A DNA stretch of 64,000 nucleotides. Origin: Pasteurella dagmatis. Lineage in GTDB: Bacteria; Pseudomonadota; Gammaproteobacteria; Enterobacterales; Pasteurellaceae. Both the position numbers and the translations under genes were made by a program. The notes beneath the pieces are model-generated. The model made no database searches. It was given only the letters and a program-made list of their open reading frames with translations, and was not told where the DNA came from. The stretch covers positions 682,001 through 746,000 of the forward strand of contig NZ_LT906448.1 of assembly GCF_900186835.1 (NCBI RefSeq), read 5' to 3'. Below, one piece after another: positions 33,883 to 44,242 of this stretch; position 1 is the stretch's first letter, and every line of letters begins with the position of its first letter.

Positions 33883-36021
33883 TTATTGTGTTGCTTGGAT
33901 TGCTGTTAACGCAATTGTGTACACAATGTCATCAACTAATGCACCACGAGATAAGTCGTTCACTGGTTTACGCATACCTTGTAACATCGGTCCGATAGAC
34001 ACTAAGTCTGCAGAACGTTGTACCGCTTTATAAGTGGTATTACCTGTATTTAAGTCAGGGAAGACAAATACAGTTGCTTTACCTGCAACAGGTGAGTTCG
34101 GTGCTTTTGAACGAGCCACATCTTCCATCACTGCTGCATCATATTGTAATGGACCATCGATGATAAGATCTGGGCGTTTTTCTTTTGCTAAACGAGTCGC
34201 TTCTTTCACTTTCTCAACATCAGCACCGCTACCAGATGTACCAGTTGAGTAAGAGATCATCGCTACTTTTGGATCAATGCCAAATGCTTTTGCAGAATCT
34301 GCTGATTGAATTGCGATTTCAGCTAATTGTTCTGCTGTTGGATCTGGGTTAACAGCACAGTCTCCGTAAACTAATACTTGATCTGGTAATAACATAAAGA
34401 AGATTGAAGAAACAATCGAGCTACCAGGCGCAGTTTTGATGATTTGCATTGGTGGACGGATAGTATTTGCAGTTGTGTGAACAGCACCTGATACTAAGCC
34501 ATCAACTTCGTTTGCTTCTAACATCATTGTACCTAATACTACAGTATCTTCTAATTGCTCACGCGCTGAATCTTCAGTCATACCTTTGTTTTTACGTAAT
34601 TCAACAAGGCGAGCAACGTAGTTTTCACGTACAGTTACAGGATCAATGATTGTGATACCTTTACCTAATTGAACACCTTGGGCTTCAGCAACACGCATTA
34701 CAGAATCTGGGTTTGCTAATAGTACACATTCTGCAATACCTCGTTCTGCACAAAGCGCAGCCGCTTTCACTGTACGAGGTTCATCACCTTCTGGTAATAC
34801 AATGCGTTTTTTCGCTTGGCGAGCCAATTCCGTTAATTGGAAACGGAAGGCTGGTGGAGATAAACGACGTAAACGTGAAGATGCCGCAACTAAAGAATCA
34901 ATGAATTGAGTATCAATTTGTTCGCTCACATAGTTTTTGATTTTTTCGATACGTTCTTTATCGTCCACTGGTACTTCTAAATTGAAGCTTTGTAATGCTA
35001 ATGCAGTTTGCCATGTATTACCTTCAACTCGGAATATTGGTAAACCTGTGCTTTCGATAGCATGTTCACATAATTTCTTGATTTGAGCATCAATTTTATA
35101 ACCGCCAGTTAAAAGTACACCCGCAATTTCCACTCCGTTCATTGCTGCTAATGATGCAGCAACAAGAACATCAGGACGGTCAGCAGAAGTAACTAGTAGG
35201 CTACCTACACGGAAGTGATCTACCATATTGGTTAAGTTACGTGCACAGAATGTAATACCACGAATACGACGTTCGTTGATTAAACCTTCATGAATAATAG
35301 CGGCACCCAAATGTTTTGCTAAGTCGCTAGCACGTGTTGCAATTAATTCAGCACTCCAAGGGATACATGCAAGTACCTTAATTGGACTTTTCTCAAATAA
35401 GTGATAAATTTCAGAAACTTGGTTTTGTGTATGTTGGAATGAATCGAAAATTTCTGCGAGATCTGGGCGAGTACGACCGGATTCATCGATTGGTGCATTG
35501 AACTTATTGATTACAACACCTAATAAGTTAGGGTTATTCTTGCCACCGAATAATGATGCAGCTGCTTTGATGCGTTCTTTTAATTCCGCAGGCGTTTCAG
35601 TTGCAGGCGCAGCAACTAAAATGATTTCCGCATCGAGTGCTTGTGCAATTTCATAGTTAATACTATTCGCATAGCTGTGTTTACGAGTAGGTATTAAACC
35701 TTCAACGACAATGATGTCATTATTTTTTGCTAATTGTTGATGATTTTCAACGATTTTTTCTAATACAACATCAGATTGATTTTGACCAATTAATGATTCA
35801 GCCACGCTTAACATAAATGGCTCTGCTGTATCTAATGAGGTGTTTGTACGTACGATAGATGTTGTACGATCAATAGTATCCTCACCAGAGTATGGTTGAG
35901 AAATTGGCTTCATAAAACCAATTTTTGCGCCTTTTTGCTCTAATGAGTGAATTAAACCAAGACTGATGCTAGTTAAGCCAACACCAGAGCTGATTGGAAT
36001 AAGGATAATTGTACGGGACAT
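33883..36021 (-). CDS. pta: Phosphate acetyltransferase
   Basis: Converts acetyl-CoA and phosphate to acetyl phosphate. The 712 residues have the long three-part form: an N-terminal P-loop-like CobB/BioD domain ([16 protein letters not shown]), a central DRTGG domain, and the C-terminal catalytic PTA_PTB domain beginning near [19 protein letters not shown] and containing [18 protein letters not shown] and [16 protein letters not shown]. It lies 71 bp after ackA on the same strand with a hairpin between, the usual ackA-pta operon of acetate overflow and acetyl phosphate supply. Confidence 0.97.
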   Translation of the reverse strand: MSRTIILIPISSGVGLTSISLGLIHSLEQKGAKIGFMKPISQPYSGEDTIDRTTSIVRTNTSLDTAEPFMLSVAESLIGQNQSDVVLEKIVENHQQLAKNNDIIVVEGLIPTRKHSYANSINYEIAQALDAEIILVAAPATETPAELKERIKAAASLFGGKNNPNLLGVVINKFNAPIDESGRTRPDLAEIFDSFQHTQNQVSEIYHLFEKSPIKVLACIPWSAELIATRASDLAKHLGAAIIHEGLINERRIRGITFCARNLTNMVDHFRVGSLLVTSADRPDVLVAASLAAMNGVEIAGVLLTGGYKIDAQIKKLCEHAIESTGLPIFRVEGNTWQTALALQSFNLEVPVDDKERIEKIKNYVSEQIDTQFIDSLVAASSRLRRLSPPAFRFQLTELARQAKKRIVLPEGDEPRTVKAAALCAERGIAECVLLANPDSVMRVAEAQGVQLGKGITIIDPVTVRENYVARLVELRKNKGMTEDSAREQLEDTVVLGTMMLEANEVDGLVSGAVHTTANTIRPPMQIIKTAPGSSIVSSIFFMLLPDQVLVYGDCAVNPDPTAEQLAEIAIQSADSAKAFGIDPKVAMISYSTGTSGSGADVEKVKEATRLAKEKRPDLIIDGPLQYDAAVMEDVARSKAPNSPVAGKATVFVFPDLNTGNTTYKAVQRSADLVSIGPMLQGMRKPVNDLSRGALVDDIVYTIALTAIQATQ

Positions 36022-36057
36022 AATAAACCTTAACTTGTTGATTATTTATTAAAACAG

Positions 36058-36082
36058 AAACTGCCGAAAGATCGGCAGTTTA
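36058..36082 (-). terminator. Hairpin between ackA and pta
   Basis: Stem AAACTGCCGA/TCGGCAGTTT with loop of four bases in the intercistronic gap. The minus-strand tail TTCTGTTTTAAT is a modest U-tract, so it may attenuate rather than fully stop pta transcription. Confidence 0.7.
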
Positions 36083-36092
36083 CTATTTCTGA

Positions 36093-37295
36093 TTAGATAC
36101 AAAGACGAGCTGTATCTTGAGCAATCACTAATTCTTCATTTGTTGGAATTACGATTGCTACTGGAGTGTTATCTGTTGTAATCACACCTTCGTTACCGAA
36201 ACGTGCTGCTTTGTTTTTCTCAGCATCTACGCTATAACCGAATAGTTTTAAGTGATTTAATGTTAACTCACGTACAAGTGATGAGTTTTCTCCGATACCG
36301 CCAGTAAATACGATAGCATCTAAACGGTCACCGATAACAGCCATATAAGAACCGATATATTTTGCTAAACGGTAGCTGAATACATCCAAAGCACGTTTTG
36401 CAGCTTCTTCTTTATCATAGTTATCTTCTGAATAACGGCAGTCACTTGTTACTTCTGTTAATCCTAATAAACCAGATTTTTTGGTCAATAATGTATTGAT
36501 TTCATCTACTGATAAGCCTAAGTTATCGTGTAGATAGAATACAATTGCAGGATCTATATCACCTGAGCGAGTACCCATTACTAAACCTTCTAATGGTGTT
36601 AAACCCATAGAAGTATCGATACATTTACCATTACGAATTGCGGCGATTGACGCACCATTACCTAAGTGACAAGTAATTACGTTAACTTGATCTGCAGGTA
36701 CATTTAAACGCTCTGCTGCTTGTTGGCTAACGAAGAAATGGCTAGTTCCATGAGCACCATAGCGACGAACACCATGATCTTTGTATAAAGAGTATGGAAG
36801 AGCATATAAATAAGCTTGTTGAGGCATTGTTTGGTGGAATGCAGTATCAAAAACAGCCACATTTTTATCTTTTAAATGTGGGAACATTTTAAATGCTTCT
36901 TCGATACCAATTAAGTGAGCTGGGTTATGTAATGGGGCAAATTGAACAGCGTCTTTAATGCCTTGAACAACTTCATCATTAATAACAACAGAAGAAGTGA
37001 ATTTCTCTCCACCGTGAACGATACGATGTCCGATTGCAACAATATCATCTTTTAATGATGGATCTAATGGGAAAATATGGTTCACAATAAAGTTAAGTGC
37101 TTCACTATGTGCAGCACCTGCACCTAAATCAGCATTACCTTTTTCACCGTGTAGCTTCCATTTGATACGAGCATCATCTAAATGAAAAGCTTCTGCTAAA
37201 CCTGATAATTTTTCATCACCAGTTTGCGGATCTAAAATAGAGAATTTTAATGAAGAACTACCACAGTTTAAGATTAGGACTAATTTTTGAGACAT
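36093..37295 (-). CDS. ackA: Acetate kinase
   Basis: Makes ATP and acetate from acetyl phosphate. Full-length (400 residues) ASKHA-fold enzyme: [11 protein letters not shown] at the N-terminus, the catalytic-region [34 protein letters not shown], and [14 protein letters not shown] for the adenine and phosphate loops. It leads the ackA-pta operon and is divergent from yfbV, as in E. coli. Confidence 0.97.
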   Translation of the reverse strand: MSQKLVLILNCGSSSLKFSILDPQTGDEKLSGLAEAFHLDDARIKWKLHGEKGNADLGAGAAHSEALNFIVNHIFPLDPSLKDDIVAIGHRIVHGGEKFTSSVVINDEVVQGIKDAVQFAPLHNPAHLIGIEEAFKMFPHLKDKNVAVFDTAFHQTMPQQAYLYALPYSLYKDHGVRRYGAHGTSHFFVSQQAAERLNVPADQVNVITCHLGNGASIAAIRNGKCIDTSMGLTPLEGLVMGTRSGDIDPAIVFYLHDNLGLSVDEINTLLTKKSGLLGLTEVTSDCRYSEDNYDKEEAAKRALDVFSYRLAKYIGSYMAVIGDRLDAIVFTGGIGENSSLVRELTLNHLKLFGYSVDAEKNKAARFGNEGVITTDNTPVAIVIPTNEELVIAQDTARLCI

Positions 37296-37330
37296 AAGAG
37301 ACCTATTAATTTGATTTTAAGTTAAAAGAA

Positions 37331-37357
37331 CTTATTTGATCATCTTGAACAAATAAG
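37331..37357. repeat. Inverted repeat in ackA leader
   Basis: CTTATTTG and CAAATAAG, 8-bp arms with an 11-base centre, about 36 bp upstream of ackA in the 270-bp gap (37296-37565) shared with yfbV. It may be an operator or a leader hairpin. I saw nothing else definite in this gap. Confidence 0.4.
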
Positions 37358-37565
37358 CAGATGAAAATCTGATTGCCATAGGATACACCTTTCGGACGAT
37401 AAAATAAATTCACTAGAAGCCAAAAATGAGACTTTCATCAAAAAATTTATGAATTTTTAAACATTTTTTGTAAAGGCTGAGTGGGTTTATCAGAATAAAA
37501 GCTGAATATTTAATCTATTTATGGTATTTTTATGTCTCAATTTTCTTTTCATAAATGAAATAATT

Positions 37566-38009
37566 ATGTATTTTTTTTCGACTCTAAAACAGGGGCAACA
37601 TTATTTAAAAACTTGGCCTTTGGAAAGTAAATTAGGAATGATTTTTCCTGAAAATCGTATTATTAAAGCAACGTTATTTGCACAGAAATTTATGCCATTT
37701 TTAGCTGTATTTTCAGTAGTTTGGCAACAATTCTATGCTAAACAAGAAATTGCCGCATTGGCTGTGGCAGTGATAACAGGGCTTTTTGCGTTATTCATTC
37801 CCATTCAAGGGTTATATTGGTTGGGCAAACGGGCAGCAACCAAATTATCGCCTGAAAGTGCGGTCTGGTTTTATCAAATTTGTGAACGTCTAAAACAAGT
37901 AAATGAAGCTGTACCCTTAGTAAAAGAACAGCCAACTTATCAACATTTAGCTGATGTTCTCAAAAAAGCACAACGCAAATTAGACAGCCATTTTTGGCAA
38001 GAACTATAA
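37566..38009 (+). CDS. yfbV: UPF0208 membrane protein YfbV
   Basis: A 147-residue inner-membrane protein with two hydrophobic segments (about residues 45-62 and 68-88), starting at 37566 ([18 protein letters not shown]). The motif [14 protein letters not shown] and the C-terminal [14 protein letters not shown] mark the YfbV family, linked in E. coli to Ter macrodomain positioning. The frame opens 15 codons earlier but those residues are not conserved. Divergent from ackA, an enterobacterial neighbourhood. Confidence 0.88.
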   Translation: MYFFSTLKQGQHYLKTWPLESKLGMIFPENRIIKATLFAQKFMPFLAVFSVVWQQFYAKQEIAALAVAVITGLFALFIPIQGLYWLGKRAATKLSPESAVWFYQICERLKQVNEAVPLVKEQPTYQHLADVLKKAQRKLDSHFWQEL

Positions 38010-38087
38010 AATAACATTCACTTTATTTTATGATGGGGTGTGAAAATAATTTTTTCGCATTTGTTAAATTTTATTGAATTTTTAACT

Positions 38088-38103
38088 ACGCAAACGTTTT
38101 CTT
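38088..38103. promoter_or_regulatory. PurR operator
   Basis: ACGCAAACGTTTTCTT matches the PurR consensus without mismatch and overlaps the promoter region, with TAGAAT as -10 at 38110-38115. It lies 59 bp before the cvpA start and should repress cvpA-purF when purines are abundant. Confidence 0.92.
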
Positions 38104-38161
38104 TTTTTGTAGAATAGCGCGGTAAAAAATTCATATACTCTTAGAAAGAAGAGAGCTACCA

Positions 38162-38653
38162 ATGATTGATTACATTATCATCGCTATTATTGGATTTTCC
38201 ATTATCGTGAGCTTATTACGTGGATTTGTTCGAGAAGTGATGTCTTTAGTGAGCTGGATCTGTGCGTTTCTTGTCGCAAGCCATTTTTATCCTTATCTTG
38301 CTAATTACTTAACCCAGATTGAATCGCCTTATATCCGCAATGGTAGTGCGATTGCAATTTTATTTATTGCGACATTAATTGTTGGCGCTATTGTTAATTA
38401 TACAATTGGACAGTTAGTGGACAAAACAGGGTTAAGTAGTACAGATCGTGTATTAGGTGCATGTTTTGGTTTATTGAGAGGTGTGTTGATTGTTGCTGCA
38501 TTGCTCTTCTTTGTGGATAACTTTACAAACTTCAGCCAAAGTGAATTGTGGAAAGAATCAAAATTAATACCGCACTTTGGCTTTATTGTTGAATGGTTCT
38601 TTCAACAAATACAAGCAAATTCTACTTTCTTAAATTCAACTTTAAACAAATAG
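38162..38653 (+). CDS. cvpA: Colicin V production protein CvpA
   Basis: A 163-residue inner-membrane protein with four hydrophobic segments. [28 protein letters not shown] is the family signature, followed by [21 protein letters not shown]. CvpA affects purine-regulated envelope functions in E. coli; the exact role is unresolved. It shares the PurR-controlled transcript with purF, 13 bp downstream. A USS core lies near its 3' end. Confidence 0.94.
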   Translation: MIDYIIIAIIGFSIIVSLLRGFVREVMSLVSWICAFLVASHFYPYLANYLTQIESPYIRNGSAIAILFIATLIVGAIVNYTIGQLVDKTGLSSTDRVLGACFGLLRGVLIVAALLFFVDNFTNFSQSELWKESKLIPHFGFIVEWFFQQIQANSTFLNSTLNK

Positions 38654-38666
38654 GGGATCAATACGA

Positions 38667-40181
38667 ATGTGTGGTATTGTCGGTATTGTTAGTCAAACAC
38701 CAGTGAATCAATCTATCTATGATGCATTAACATTGTTACAACATCGTGGGCAGGATGCAGCGGGTATCGTTACTGTAGATGATGAAAATCGTTTCCGTCT
38801 GCGCAAAGCCAATGGATTGGTAAGTGATGTATTTCAACAAGTACATATGTTACGCTTACAAGGCAATTCTGGTATCGGACACGTTCGTTATCCTACCGCA
38901 GGTAGCTCAAGTGTATCTGAAGCTCAACCTTTTTATGTAAACTCACCTTATGGCTTAACCCTAGTACACAATGGTAATCTCACTAACTCACTGGAGTTAA
39001 AAGACAAATTATTCAGTCTTGCACGCCGTCATGTGAATACCAATTCAGATTCAGAGTTACTGCTTAATATTCTTGCTAACCATTTAGATCAATTTAAAAA
39101 ATATCAACTTGAGTCAGAAGATATCTTTGATGCAGTGAGCAAGACACATCAAGATATTCGAGGTGCTTATGCTTGTGTGGCAATGATTATTGGACACGGT
39201 ATGGTGGCATTTCGCGATCCGAATGGTATTCGTCCATTAGTATTAGGTAAACGTGAGGAAAATGGACATACAGATTATATGTTTGCTTCAGAAAGTATTG
39301 CATTAGATACGGTGGGTTTTGAATTTGTACGTGATATTCAACCTGGTGAAGCAGTTTATGTGAGCTTTGATGGTAAATTATATTCAAAACAATGTGCAGA
39401 AAATCCAAAATTAACGCCTTGTATTTTTGAATATGTGTATTTTGCCCGTCCAGACTCTTGTATTGATGGTGTGTCTGTTTACGCTGCGCGTGTACATATG
39501 GGGCAGCGTTTAGGTGAGAAAATTGCACGCGAATGGTCAGATGTTGATGATATCGATGTGGTAATTCCAGTGCCAGAAACTTCAAATGACATTGCGTTAC
39601 GCATTGCACGTGTATTAAATAAACCATATCGTCAAGGTTTTGTGAAAAACCGATATGTAGGTCGTACATTCATTATGCCAGGTCAAGCACAGCGTGTAAG
39701 CTCAGTAAGACGTAAATTGAACACTATAGCTTCTGAATTCAAAGGCAAAAACGTGTTATTAGTGGATGACTCAATTGTACGTGGTACTACCTCCGAACAA
39801 ATCGTAGAAATGGCAAGATCGGCGGGAGCAAAGAAAATTTATTTTGCATCTGCTGCGCCAGAAATTCGTTATCCGAATGTGTACGGTATTGATATGCCTA
39901 CTAAAAACGAATTAATCGCTTACGGACGTAACGTCGATGAAATTGCAAAATTAATTGGTGTAGATAAATTAATTTTCCAAGATCTTGATGCGTTAACAGG
40001 TTCAGTACAGCAAGAAAATCCAAACATCCAAGATTTTGATTGTTCAGTCTTTACCGGTGAATATGTCACAGGTGATATCACACCAGATTATTTAGACAAT
40101 ATCGCAGAGCAACGTAACGACAGTGCGAAACGTAAACGTGAAAAAGATGCAACTAATTTAGAAATGCATAACGAAAAATAG
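38667..40181 (+). CDS. purF: Amidophosphoribosyltransferase
   Basis: First committed step of purine synthesis: PRPP plus glutamine to phosphoribosylamine. The 504-residue protein has the N-terminal nucleophile Cys2 (MCGIVGI), glutaminase motifs [11 protein letters not shown] and [13 protein letters not shown], and the PRPP loop [13 protein letters not shown] in the C-terminal phosphoribosyltransferase domain. No propeptide precedes Cys2, as in E. coli. Second gene of the cvpA-purF operon under PurR; a terminator follows. Confidence 0.97.
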   Translation: MCGIVGIVSQTPVNQSIYDALTLLQHRGQDAAGIVTVDDENRFRLRKANGLVSDVFQQVHMLRLQGNSGIGHVRYPTAGSSSVSEAQPFYVNSPYGLTLVHNGNLTNSLELKDKLFSLARRHVNTNSDSELLLNILANHLDQFKKYQLESEDIFDAVSKTHQDIRGAYACVAMIIGHGMVAFRDPNGIRPLVLGKREENGHTDYMFASESIALDTVGFEFVRDIQPGEAVYVSFDGKLYSKQCAENPKLTPCIFEYVYFARPDSCIDGVSVYAARVHMGQRLGEKIAREWSDVDDIDVVIPVPETSNDIALRIARVLNKPYRQGFVKNRYVGRTFIMPGQAQRVSSVRRKLNTIASEFKGKNVLLVDDSIVRGTTSEQIVEMARSAGAKKIYFASAAPEIRYPNVYGIDMPTKNELIAYGRNVDEIAKLIGVDKLIFQDLDALTGSVQQENPNIQDFDCSVFTGEYVTGDITPDYLDNIAEQRNDSAKRKREKDATNLEMHNEK

Positions 40182-40198
40182 TTGATGTCATAAGAAAT

Positions 40199-40230
40199 AG
40201 GGCGGTAATGAAACCGCCCTTTGTTTTTGT
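40199..40230 (+). terminator. Intrinsic terminator after purF
   Basis: Stem AGGGCGGT/ACCGCCCT with loop AATGAA, followed by TTGTTTTTG. Confidence 0.88.
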
Positions 40231-40324
40231 AGTATTAGACTGAAAATGAATACATAATCTCTTCATTTTCTTGTAAGAAAATGTGCTAGAATCAGGCTAT
40301 TTTTGAAAATATACGATTTATGTT

Positions 40325-40912
40325 ATGAAAAATGAGAAAAAACGCTTAGTTATTGGAATTTCAGGGGCATCGGGAGCGATTTATGCAATCCGATTATTGG
40401 AAGTACTAAAACCATTAGAATATATTGAAACTCATTTAATTATCAGTAATGCAGCTAAACAAACCATTGCAGCAGAAACAGAGTATAGCATTCAAGATGT
40501 CAAAGCGCTGGCGGATGTAAATTATGATGTGCGTGATATTGGCGCAGCAATTTCATCAGGATCTTACCGCACTTTAGGGATGATTATTTTGCCTTGCTCG
40601 ATTAAAACCTTGTCTGGTATCGCATATAGTTATACAGATGATTTAATCACCCGAGCGGCAGATGTTTGTTTAAAAGAGCGTAAACCTTTAGTGTTATGTG
40701 TGCGTGAAACACCATTACATTTAGGGCACTTACGTTTAATGACCCAAGCTGCAGAAATTGGTGCTCAAATTACGCCACTGATGCCTGCGTTCTATCATCA
40801 CCCCAAAACGGTGCAAGATATTGTGGATCAAAGTGTTAATCGTTTATGCGATCAATTTGAGATTCAATTAGAACAGGATTTATTTCAGCGTTGGGGCTGT
40901 GAAACAAATTAA
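40325..40912 (+). CDS. ubiX: Flavin prenyltransferase UbiX
   Basis: Attaches a dimethylallyl group to FMN to make the prenyl-FMN cofactor of UbiD-type decarboxylases (ubiquinone synthesis). The 195-residue protein begins LVIGISGASGAIYAIRLLE (FMN loop) and contains SSGSYRTLGMIILPCSIKTLSGIA and RKPLVLCVRETPLH, with the PAFYHHPKT segment. It follows purF as in E. coli, but has its own promoter region and terminator. Confidence 0.95.
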   Translation: MKNEKKRLVIGISGASGAIYAIRLLEVLKPLEYIETHLIISNAAKQTIAAETEYSIQDVKALADVNYDVRDIGAAISSGSYRTLGMIILPCSIKTLSGIAYSYTDDLITRAADVCLKERKPLVLCVRETPLHLGHLRLMTQAAEIGAQITPLMPAFYHHPKTVQDIVDQSVNRLCDQFEIQLEQDLFQRWGCETN

Positions 40913-40922
40913 ATAGATAAAG

Positions 40923-40952
40923 AATGCCTGTATTTAAACAGGCAATTTTATT
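40923..40952. terminator. Bidirectional terminator between ubiX and moeB
   Basis: Stem TGCCTGT/ACAGGCA with a 6-base loop, followed by ATTTTATTT. It overlaps the last codons of moeB. Confidence 0.7.
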
Positions 40953-41656
40953 TCTCGAATTGACATTGTCATGCCATCAATCATCAGTAACCTTCCACAC
41001 AAATTTTTACCGACTTTCAACCGCACTTTGATCGCTTCTAACGCTTGAATTGAGCCAACAACGCCAACAATAGGGGCAAGTACACCAGATTCCACGCAAC
41101 TTAACACATTTTCACCAAACAATTGGCTTAGATTGTGATAAGTTGGGGTATTTTCTTCATAAGTGAATACTGTGACTTGACCTTCCATACGAATGGCAGC
41201 TCCAGAGACTAAAGGTACTTTGGTTTGTTGGCAACAGCGATCAAGTTGATTGCGGATGTCAACATTGTCGGTACAATCTAATACCACATCAAAGTGCGGT
41301 ATTATTTTTGCAAGTTTTTGTTCCGATAATTTTTCATTAATAGTATCTATATGAATATGTGGATTTAAACGTTGCAATGATAAACGAGCAGATTCTACTT
41401 TAGGCATATCTAAACGGCTATCATCGTGTAACACTTGGCGTTGTAAATTAGAAAGTGACACTGTATCAAAATCTAATAAAGTTAAATGCCCAACGCCCGC
41501 TGTCGCTAAATATTGACTTGCTGCACAACCTAAACCGCCTAAACCAACAATCAACATTTTGCTGGCTTTTAAGCGTTCTTGACCGTCAAAATCTACCGCT
41601 TTGAGAATAATTTGACGGTTATAGCGCAATTCTTCTTGATAACTTAATTCTGTCAT
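40934..41656 (-). CDS. moeB: Molybdopterin synthase adenylyltransferase, zinc cysteines missing
   Basis: E1-like enzyme that adenylates the C-terminal glycine of MoaD in molybdenum cofactor synthesis. The 240-residue protein has the nucleotide loop VGLGGLGCAASQYLA, the acidic/Arg motif LDFDTVSLSNLQRQ and the DCTDNVDIRNQLD segment. E. coli MoeB binds structural zinc through two CxxC pairs. Here the first pair position reads TYHNLSQLFGEN without cysteines, and the chain ends at REIKLPV before the second pair. It starts one base after moeA in one operon. Confidence 0.92.
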   Translation of the reverse strand: MTELSYQEELRYNRQIILKAVDFDGQERLKASKMLIVGLGGLGCAASQYLATAGVGHLTLLDFDTVSLSNLQRQVLHDDSRLDMPKVESARLSLQRLNPHIHIDTINEKLSEQKLAKIIPHFDVVLDCTDNVDIRNQLDRCCQQTKVPLVSGAAIRMEGQVTVFTYEENTPTYHNLSQLFGENVLSCVESGVLAPIVGVVGSIQALEAIKVRLKVGKNLCGRLLMIDGMTMSIREIKLPV

Positions 41657-41657
41657 A

Positions 41658-42878
41658 TTAGCTGATCAAATGATTAAAAGGCTCAATAGTGACTGTTTCA
41701 CCCGCTTCCACATTGCCACGTTCACGCTCTAACACGATGAAACAGTTACTTTTTACAAATGAACTGAATAAATGCGAGCCTTGGAAACCTATTGGTTGTA
41801 CTTCAATTTTTCCGTTGCCATTTACTTGATAATAGCCTCGTTGGAAATCTAAACGACCTGGTGCTTTTTTCATTTTAGTCGTTGCAATAGCAGAAAAACG
41901 TTGTGGTGCTTTCCATTGGCTATAACCGCTGAGTTTTGCAATAACGGGTTGCACCAATTGATAAAACGTGGCTAATGCAGATACAGGATTACCCGGTAAA
42001 CCGCAGAACCACGCATTTTCTAATTTACCAAAGGCAAAGGGCTTGCCTGGTTTCATTGCAATTTTCCAGAAATTGATTTTTCCGACTTTTTCTAAAACAG
42101 TTTTGGTAAAGTCTGCTTCACCCACAGAAACACCGCCACTAGTAATGACAAGATCTGCTTGCTGTTGTGCTTTCACAAAGGCTTTCTCAAATTCTTGTTC
42201 ATTGTCAGGTAATAAACCGAAATCCAAAATTTCACAATTCAATTTTTCTAGCATCAATTTTACCGTGAAACGGTTAGTATCATAAATTTGCCCCTCTTTC
42301 AATGGTTGGCCTACTGGCACAAGCTCATCACCTGTGGATAACACGGCAACTTTCAAACGAGGAAATACCTTCACTTTATCAATACCCAAAGAGGCAAGTA
42401 GAGGTAATGAAACTGTATTTAACAAGCTTCCTTTGGCTAAAACAACATCGCCTTGTTTAACATCTTCACCAATTCTTCGAATATTTTGACCGCACTTGAT
42501 ATTGGCTGGAAAAGTCACAGAACCATCTTCATTTACAATCACATCTTCTTGCATTACCACCGCATCTGCCCCCACTGGCAACATCGCCCCCGTCATAATA
42601 CGTACAGTGCTTTGCGCAACCCATTCTCCAGTAAAAGGCGCACCCGCAAAAGATTTACCCGCCACAGATAGGGTTAAACTTTGTGCTAAATCGGCTAAAC
42701 GCACTGCATAACCGTCCATTGCAGAATTATCGAAAGAAGGCACATTGATCGGTGAAATTATATTTTCCGAACAAATACGATTTACCGCTTGTTCTAAAGA
42801 AATTTGCTCATCTTGTTTGCTATCAGGCGAAGGCAGAGCATTCAGCATTTGTGTCAGTGCTTGTTCAAGAGGCAACAT
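41658..42878 (-). CDS. moeA: Molybdopterin molybdenumtransferase MoeA
   Basis: Inserts molybdate into adenylated molybdopterin. The 406-residue protein has the four MoeA domains: N-terminal SLEQAVNRICSENIISP, PSFDNSAMDGYAVR, GDELVPVGQPLKEGQIYDTN, the molybdate-site loop TSGGVSVGEADFTK, and the C-terminal domain IV. It precedes moeB, forming the conserved moeAB operon. One USS core is inside the gene and another lies upstream at about 42980. Confidence 0.95.
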   Translation of the reverse strand: MLPLEQALTQMLNALPSPDSKQDEQISLEQAVNRICSENIISPINVPSFDNSAMDGYAVRLADLAQSLTLSVAGKSFAGAPFTGEWVAQSTVRIMTGAMLPVGADAVVMQEDVIVNEDGSVTFPANIKCGQNIRRIGEDVKQGDVVLAKGSLLNTVSLPLLASLGIDKVKVFPRLKVAVLSTGDELVPVGQPLKEGQIYDTNRFTVKLMLEKLNCEILDFGLLPDNEQEFEKAFVKAQQQADLVITSGGVSVGEADFTKTVLEKVGKINFWKIAMKPGKPFAFGKLENAWFCGLPGNPVSALATFYQLVQPVIAKLSGYSQWKAPQRFSAIATTKMKKAPGRLDFQRGYYQVNGNGKIEVQPIGFQGSHLFSSFVKSNCFIVLERERGNVEAGETVTIEPFNHLIS

Positions 42879-43119
42879 AATAGAGTCCTTTGTTGAATTA
42901 AATGAGCATTATTTTATACCAAAAACGTAAAAATAGGTTTGACAAGCCTGATTATTTATAAAAAATTTGAAAAATGGACCGCACTTTTATTTAAAGTCTA
43001 ACTCTAGCTTAAAGGACTAGCTTTAATTTAAAACTTTTCATACGAGATACCATTTATTCTCATTTTATTCTTAAGCAAGAGTTTGCTAGAATGTGTAGGT
43101 TATTTATCGGGAGTTTTAA

Positions 43120-43776
43120 ATGAACAAGATTTCACCAGAAGCAGAAAAAGTCCGCAACGCATTGTTAAGTAAAGGGATTGAAACCCCAATGATTCGCTTA
43201 GAGCAAGATAAAGAATCTCGCCGAGTGGGAATTGAAAACCATATGCGTGAAGTGATGAAACTGATTGGTTTAGATTTACGTGATGATAGCTTAGAAGAAA
43301 CGCCAGTCCGCTTGGCAAAAATGTTTGTGGATGAAATTTTTAGTGGGTTGGATTATGCCAATTTCCCTAAAATCACTAACATTGAAAATCGTATGAAAGT
43401 AAGTGAAATGGTACTCGTAAATGATGTGACGTTGACTAGTACTTGTGAGCACCATTTTGTGACAATTGATGGTATGGTTTCTGTGGCATATTATCCGAAA
43501 AAATGGGTGATTGGTCTTTCAAAAATCAATCGAATTGTGTCGTTTTTTGCACAGCGTCCCCAAGTGCAAGAACGTTTAACTGAGCAAATTTTATTAGCAT
43601 TTCAAACGATTTTAGAAACTGAAGATGTGGCTGTCTATGTGAAAGCGACGCATTTCTGTGTAAAATGCCGTGGGATTAAAGATACAAACAGCTATACAGT
43701 AACTTCTGCATTTGGTGGTGTATTCTTAGATGATCGTGAAACACGTAAAGAATTTTTAACCTTGATTAATAAGTAG
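43120..43776 (+). CDS. folE: GTP cyclohydrolase I
   Basis: Converts GTP to dihydroneopterin triphosphate, first step of folate synthesis. The 218-residue type IA enzyme keeps the zinc ligands: Cys in TSTCEHHF with the neighbouring His, and Cys in THFCVKCRG. The decamer core with [22 protein letters not shown] is intact. Monocistronic, with GGGAGTT upstream and a terminator behind it. Confidence 0.97.
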   Translation: MNKISPEAEKVRNALLSKGIETPMIRLEQDKESRRVGIENHMREVMKLIGLDLRDDSLEETPVRLAKMFVDEIFSGLDYANFPKITNIENRMKVSEMVLVNDVTLTSTCEHHFVTIDGMVSVAYYPKKWVIGLSKINRIVSFFAQRPQVQERLTEQILLAFQTILETEDVAVYVKATHFCVKCRGIKDTNSYTVTSAFGGVFLDDRETRKEFLTLINK

Positions 43777-43814
43777 TTTAAAACTTATTAAAAAAATCGA
43801 CCGCACTTTTTAAC

Positions 43815-43850
43815 AAAAGCCCCTTGAGTTGTTACTCATGGGGCTTTTAT
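43815..43850 (+). terminator. Intrinsic terminator after folE
   Basis: Arms AAAAGCCCC/GGGGCTTTT plus an inner TGAG/CTCA pairing. A USS core lies just before it at 43800. Confidence 0.85.
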
Positions 43851-44059
43851 TATGTAGTAAACAATCCTATTTTCAATAGTTTTACAGTCCTATATCTAAA
43901 TCTGCATTGATGGTTGCTTTTTATGAAATAATTTTCCACCACTTAAGAAGTTGTTAGCTGTAATGACTAATTTTATTTCTGTGTTTTCAATATGAACATG
44001 AAATGCACTTATAGAAAATCTACCACATGTTACTGAAATGATATTAAGTAGAGAAAGCA

Positions 44060-44095
44060 AAACCCAAACCCAAACCCAAACCCAAACCCAAACCT
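44060..44095 (+). repeat. Hexanucleotide tandem repeat (AAACCC)n
   Basis: Five perfect AAACCC units followed by one AAACCT, 36 bp in all. It is located about 75 bp upstream of the -35 element of the xthA promoter. The unit length would not shift a reading frame, so any effect of copy-number change would be on spacing. Confidence 0.92.
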
Positions 44096-44171
44096 AATCA
44101 AATGCAGGTAAATAGCTCTTGAAATCATAGTCACTTATTAATACAAGAGGAAAAAGTGCCAGTTTTATCTT

Positions 44172-44199
44172 TTGGTCTAGCTAGGTTATTCGGTATAAT
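44172..44199 (+). promoter_or_regulatory. xthA promoter
   Basis: TTGGTC, 16-bp spacer, TATAAT, about 44 bp before the xthA start codon. Confidence 0.65.
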
Positions 44200-44242
44200 G
44201 GCACGCTTAAACTATCCCAAGTGAAAATAGGAATACTTAGAA

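Larger units (their letters stand above)
43851..44242. other. Gene-poor gap with tandem repeat and relic frame
   Basis: Together with the folE terminator this is the 466-bp interval between folE and xthA. It holds a hexanucleotide tandem repeat (44060-44095), a 65-codon open frame on the minus strand without start codon (43899-44093), and the xthA promoter (44172-44199). No gene with a start and ribosome site was found. Confidence 0.65.

Noticed and set aside
37339-37352. FNR-like motif TTGATCATCTTGAA upstream of ackA
   Set aside because: The right half site has two mismatches and the sequence is better described as the centre of an inverted repeat; not called as an FNR site.
39187-39669. 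A 160-codon minus-strand frame inside purF
   Set aside because: Fully contained in the conserved purF gene, with a composition typical of an antisense shadow.
44060-44095. The AAACCC repeat as a CRISPR array or telomere-like element
   Set aside because: Units are contiguous with no spacers, and a 36-bp internal tract on a bacterial chromosome is a simple sequence repeat.
44033-44095. Short plus-strand ORF starting ATGATATTAAGT and running through the repeat as Thr-Gln units
   Set aside because: Only about 19 codons, no ribosome site, and made mostly of the tandem repeat.
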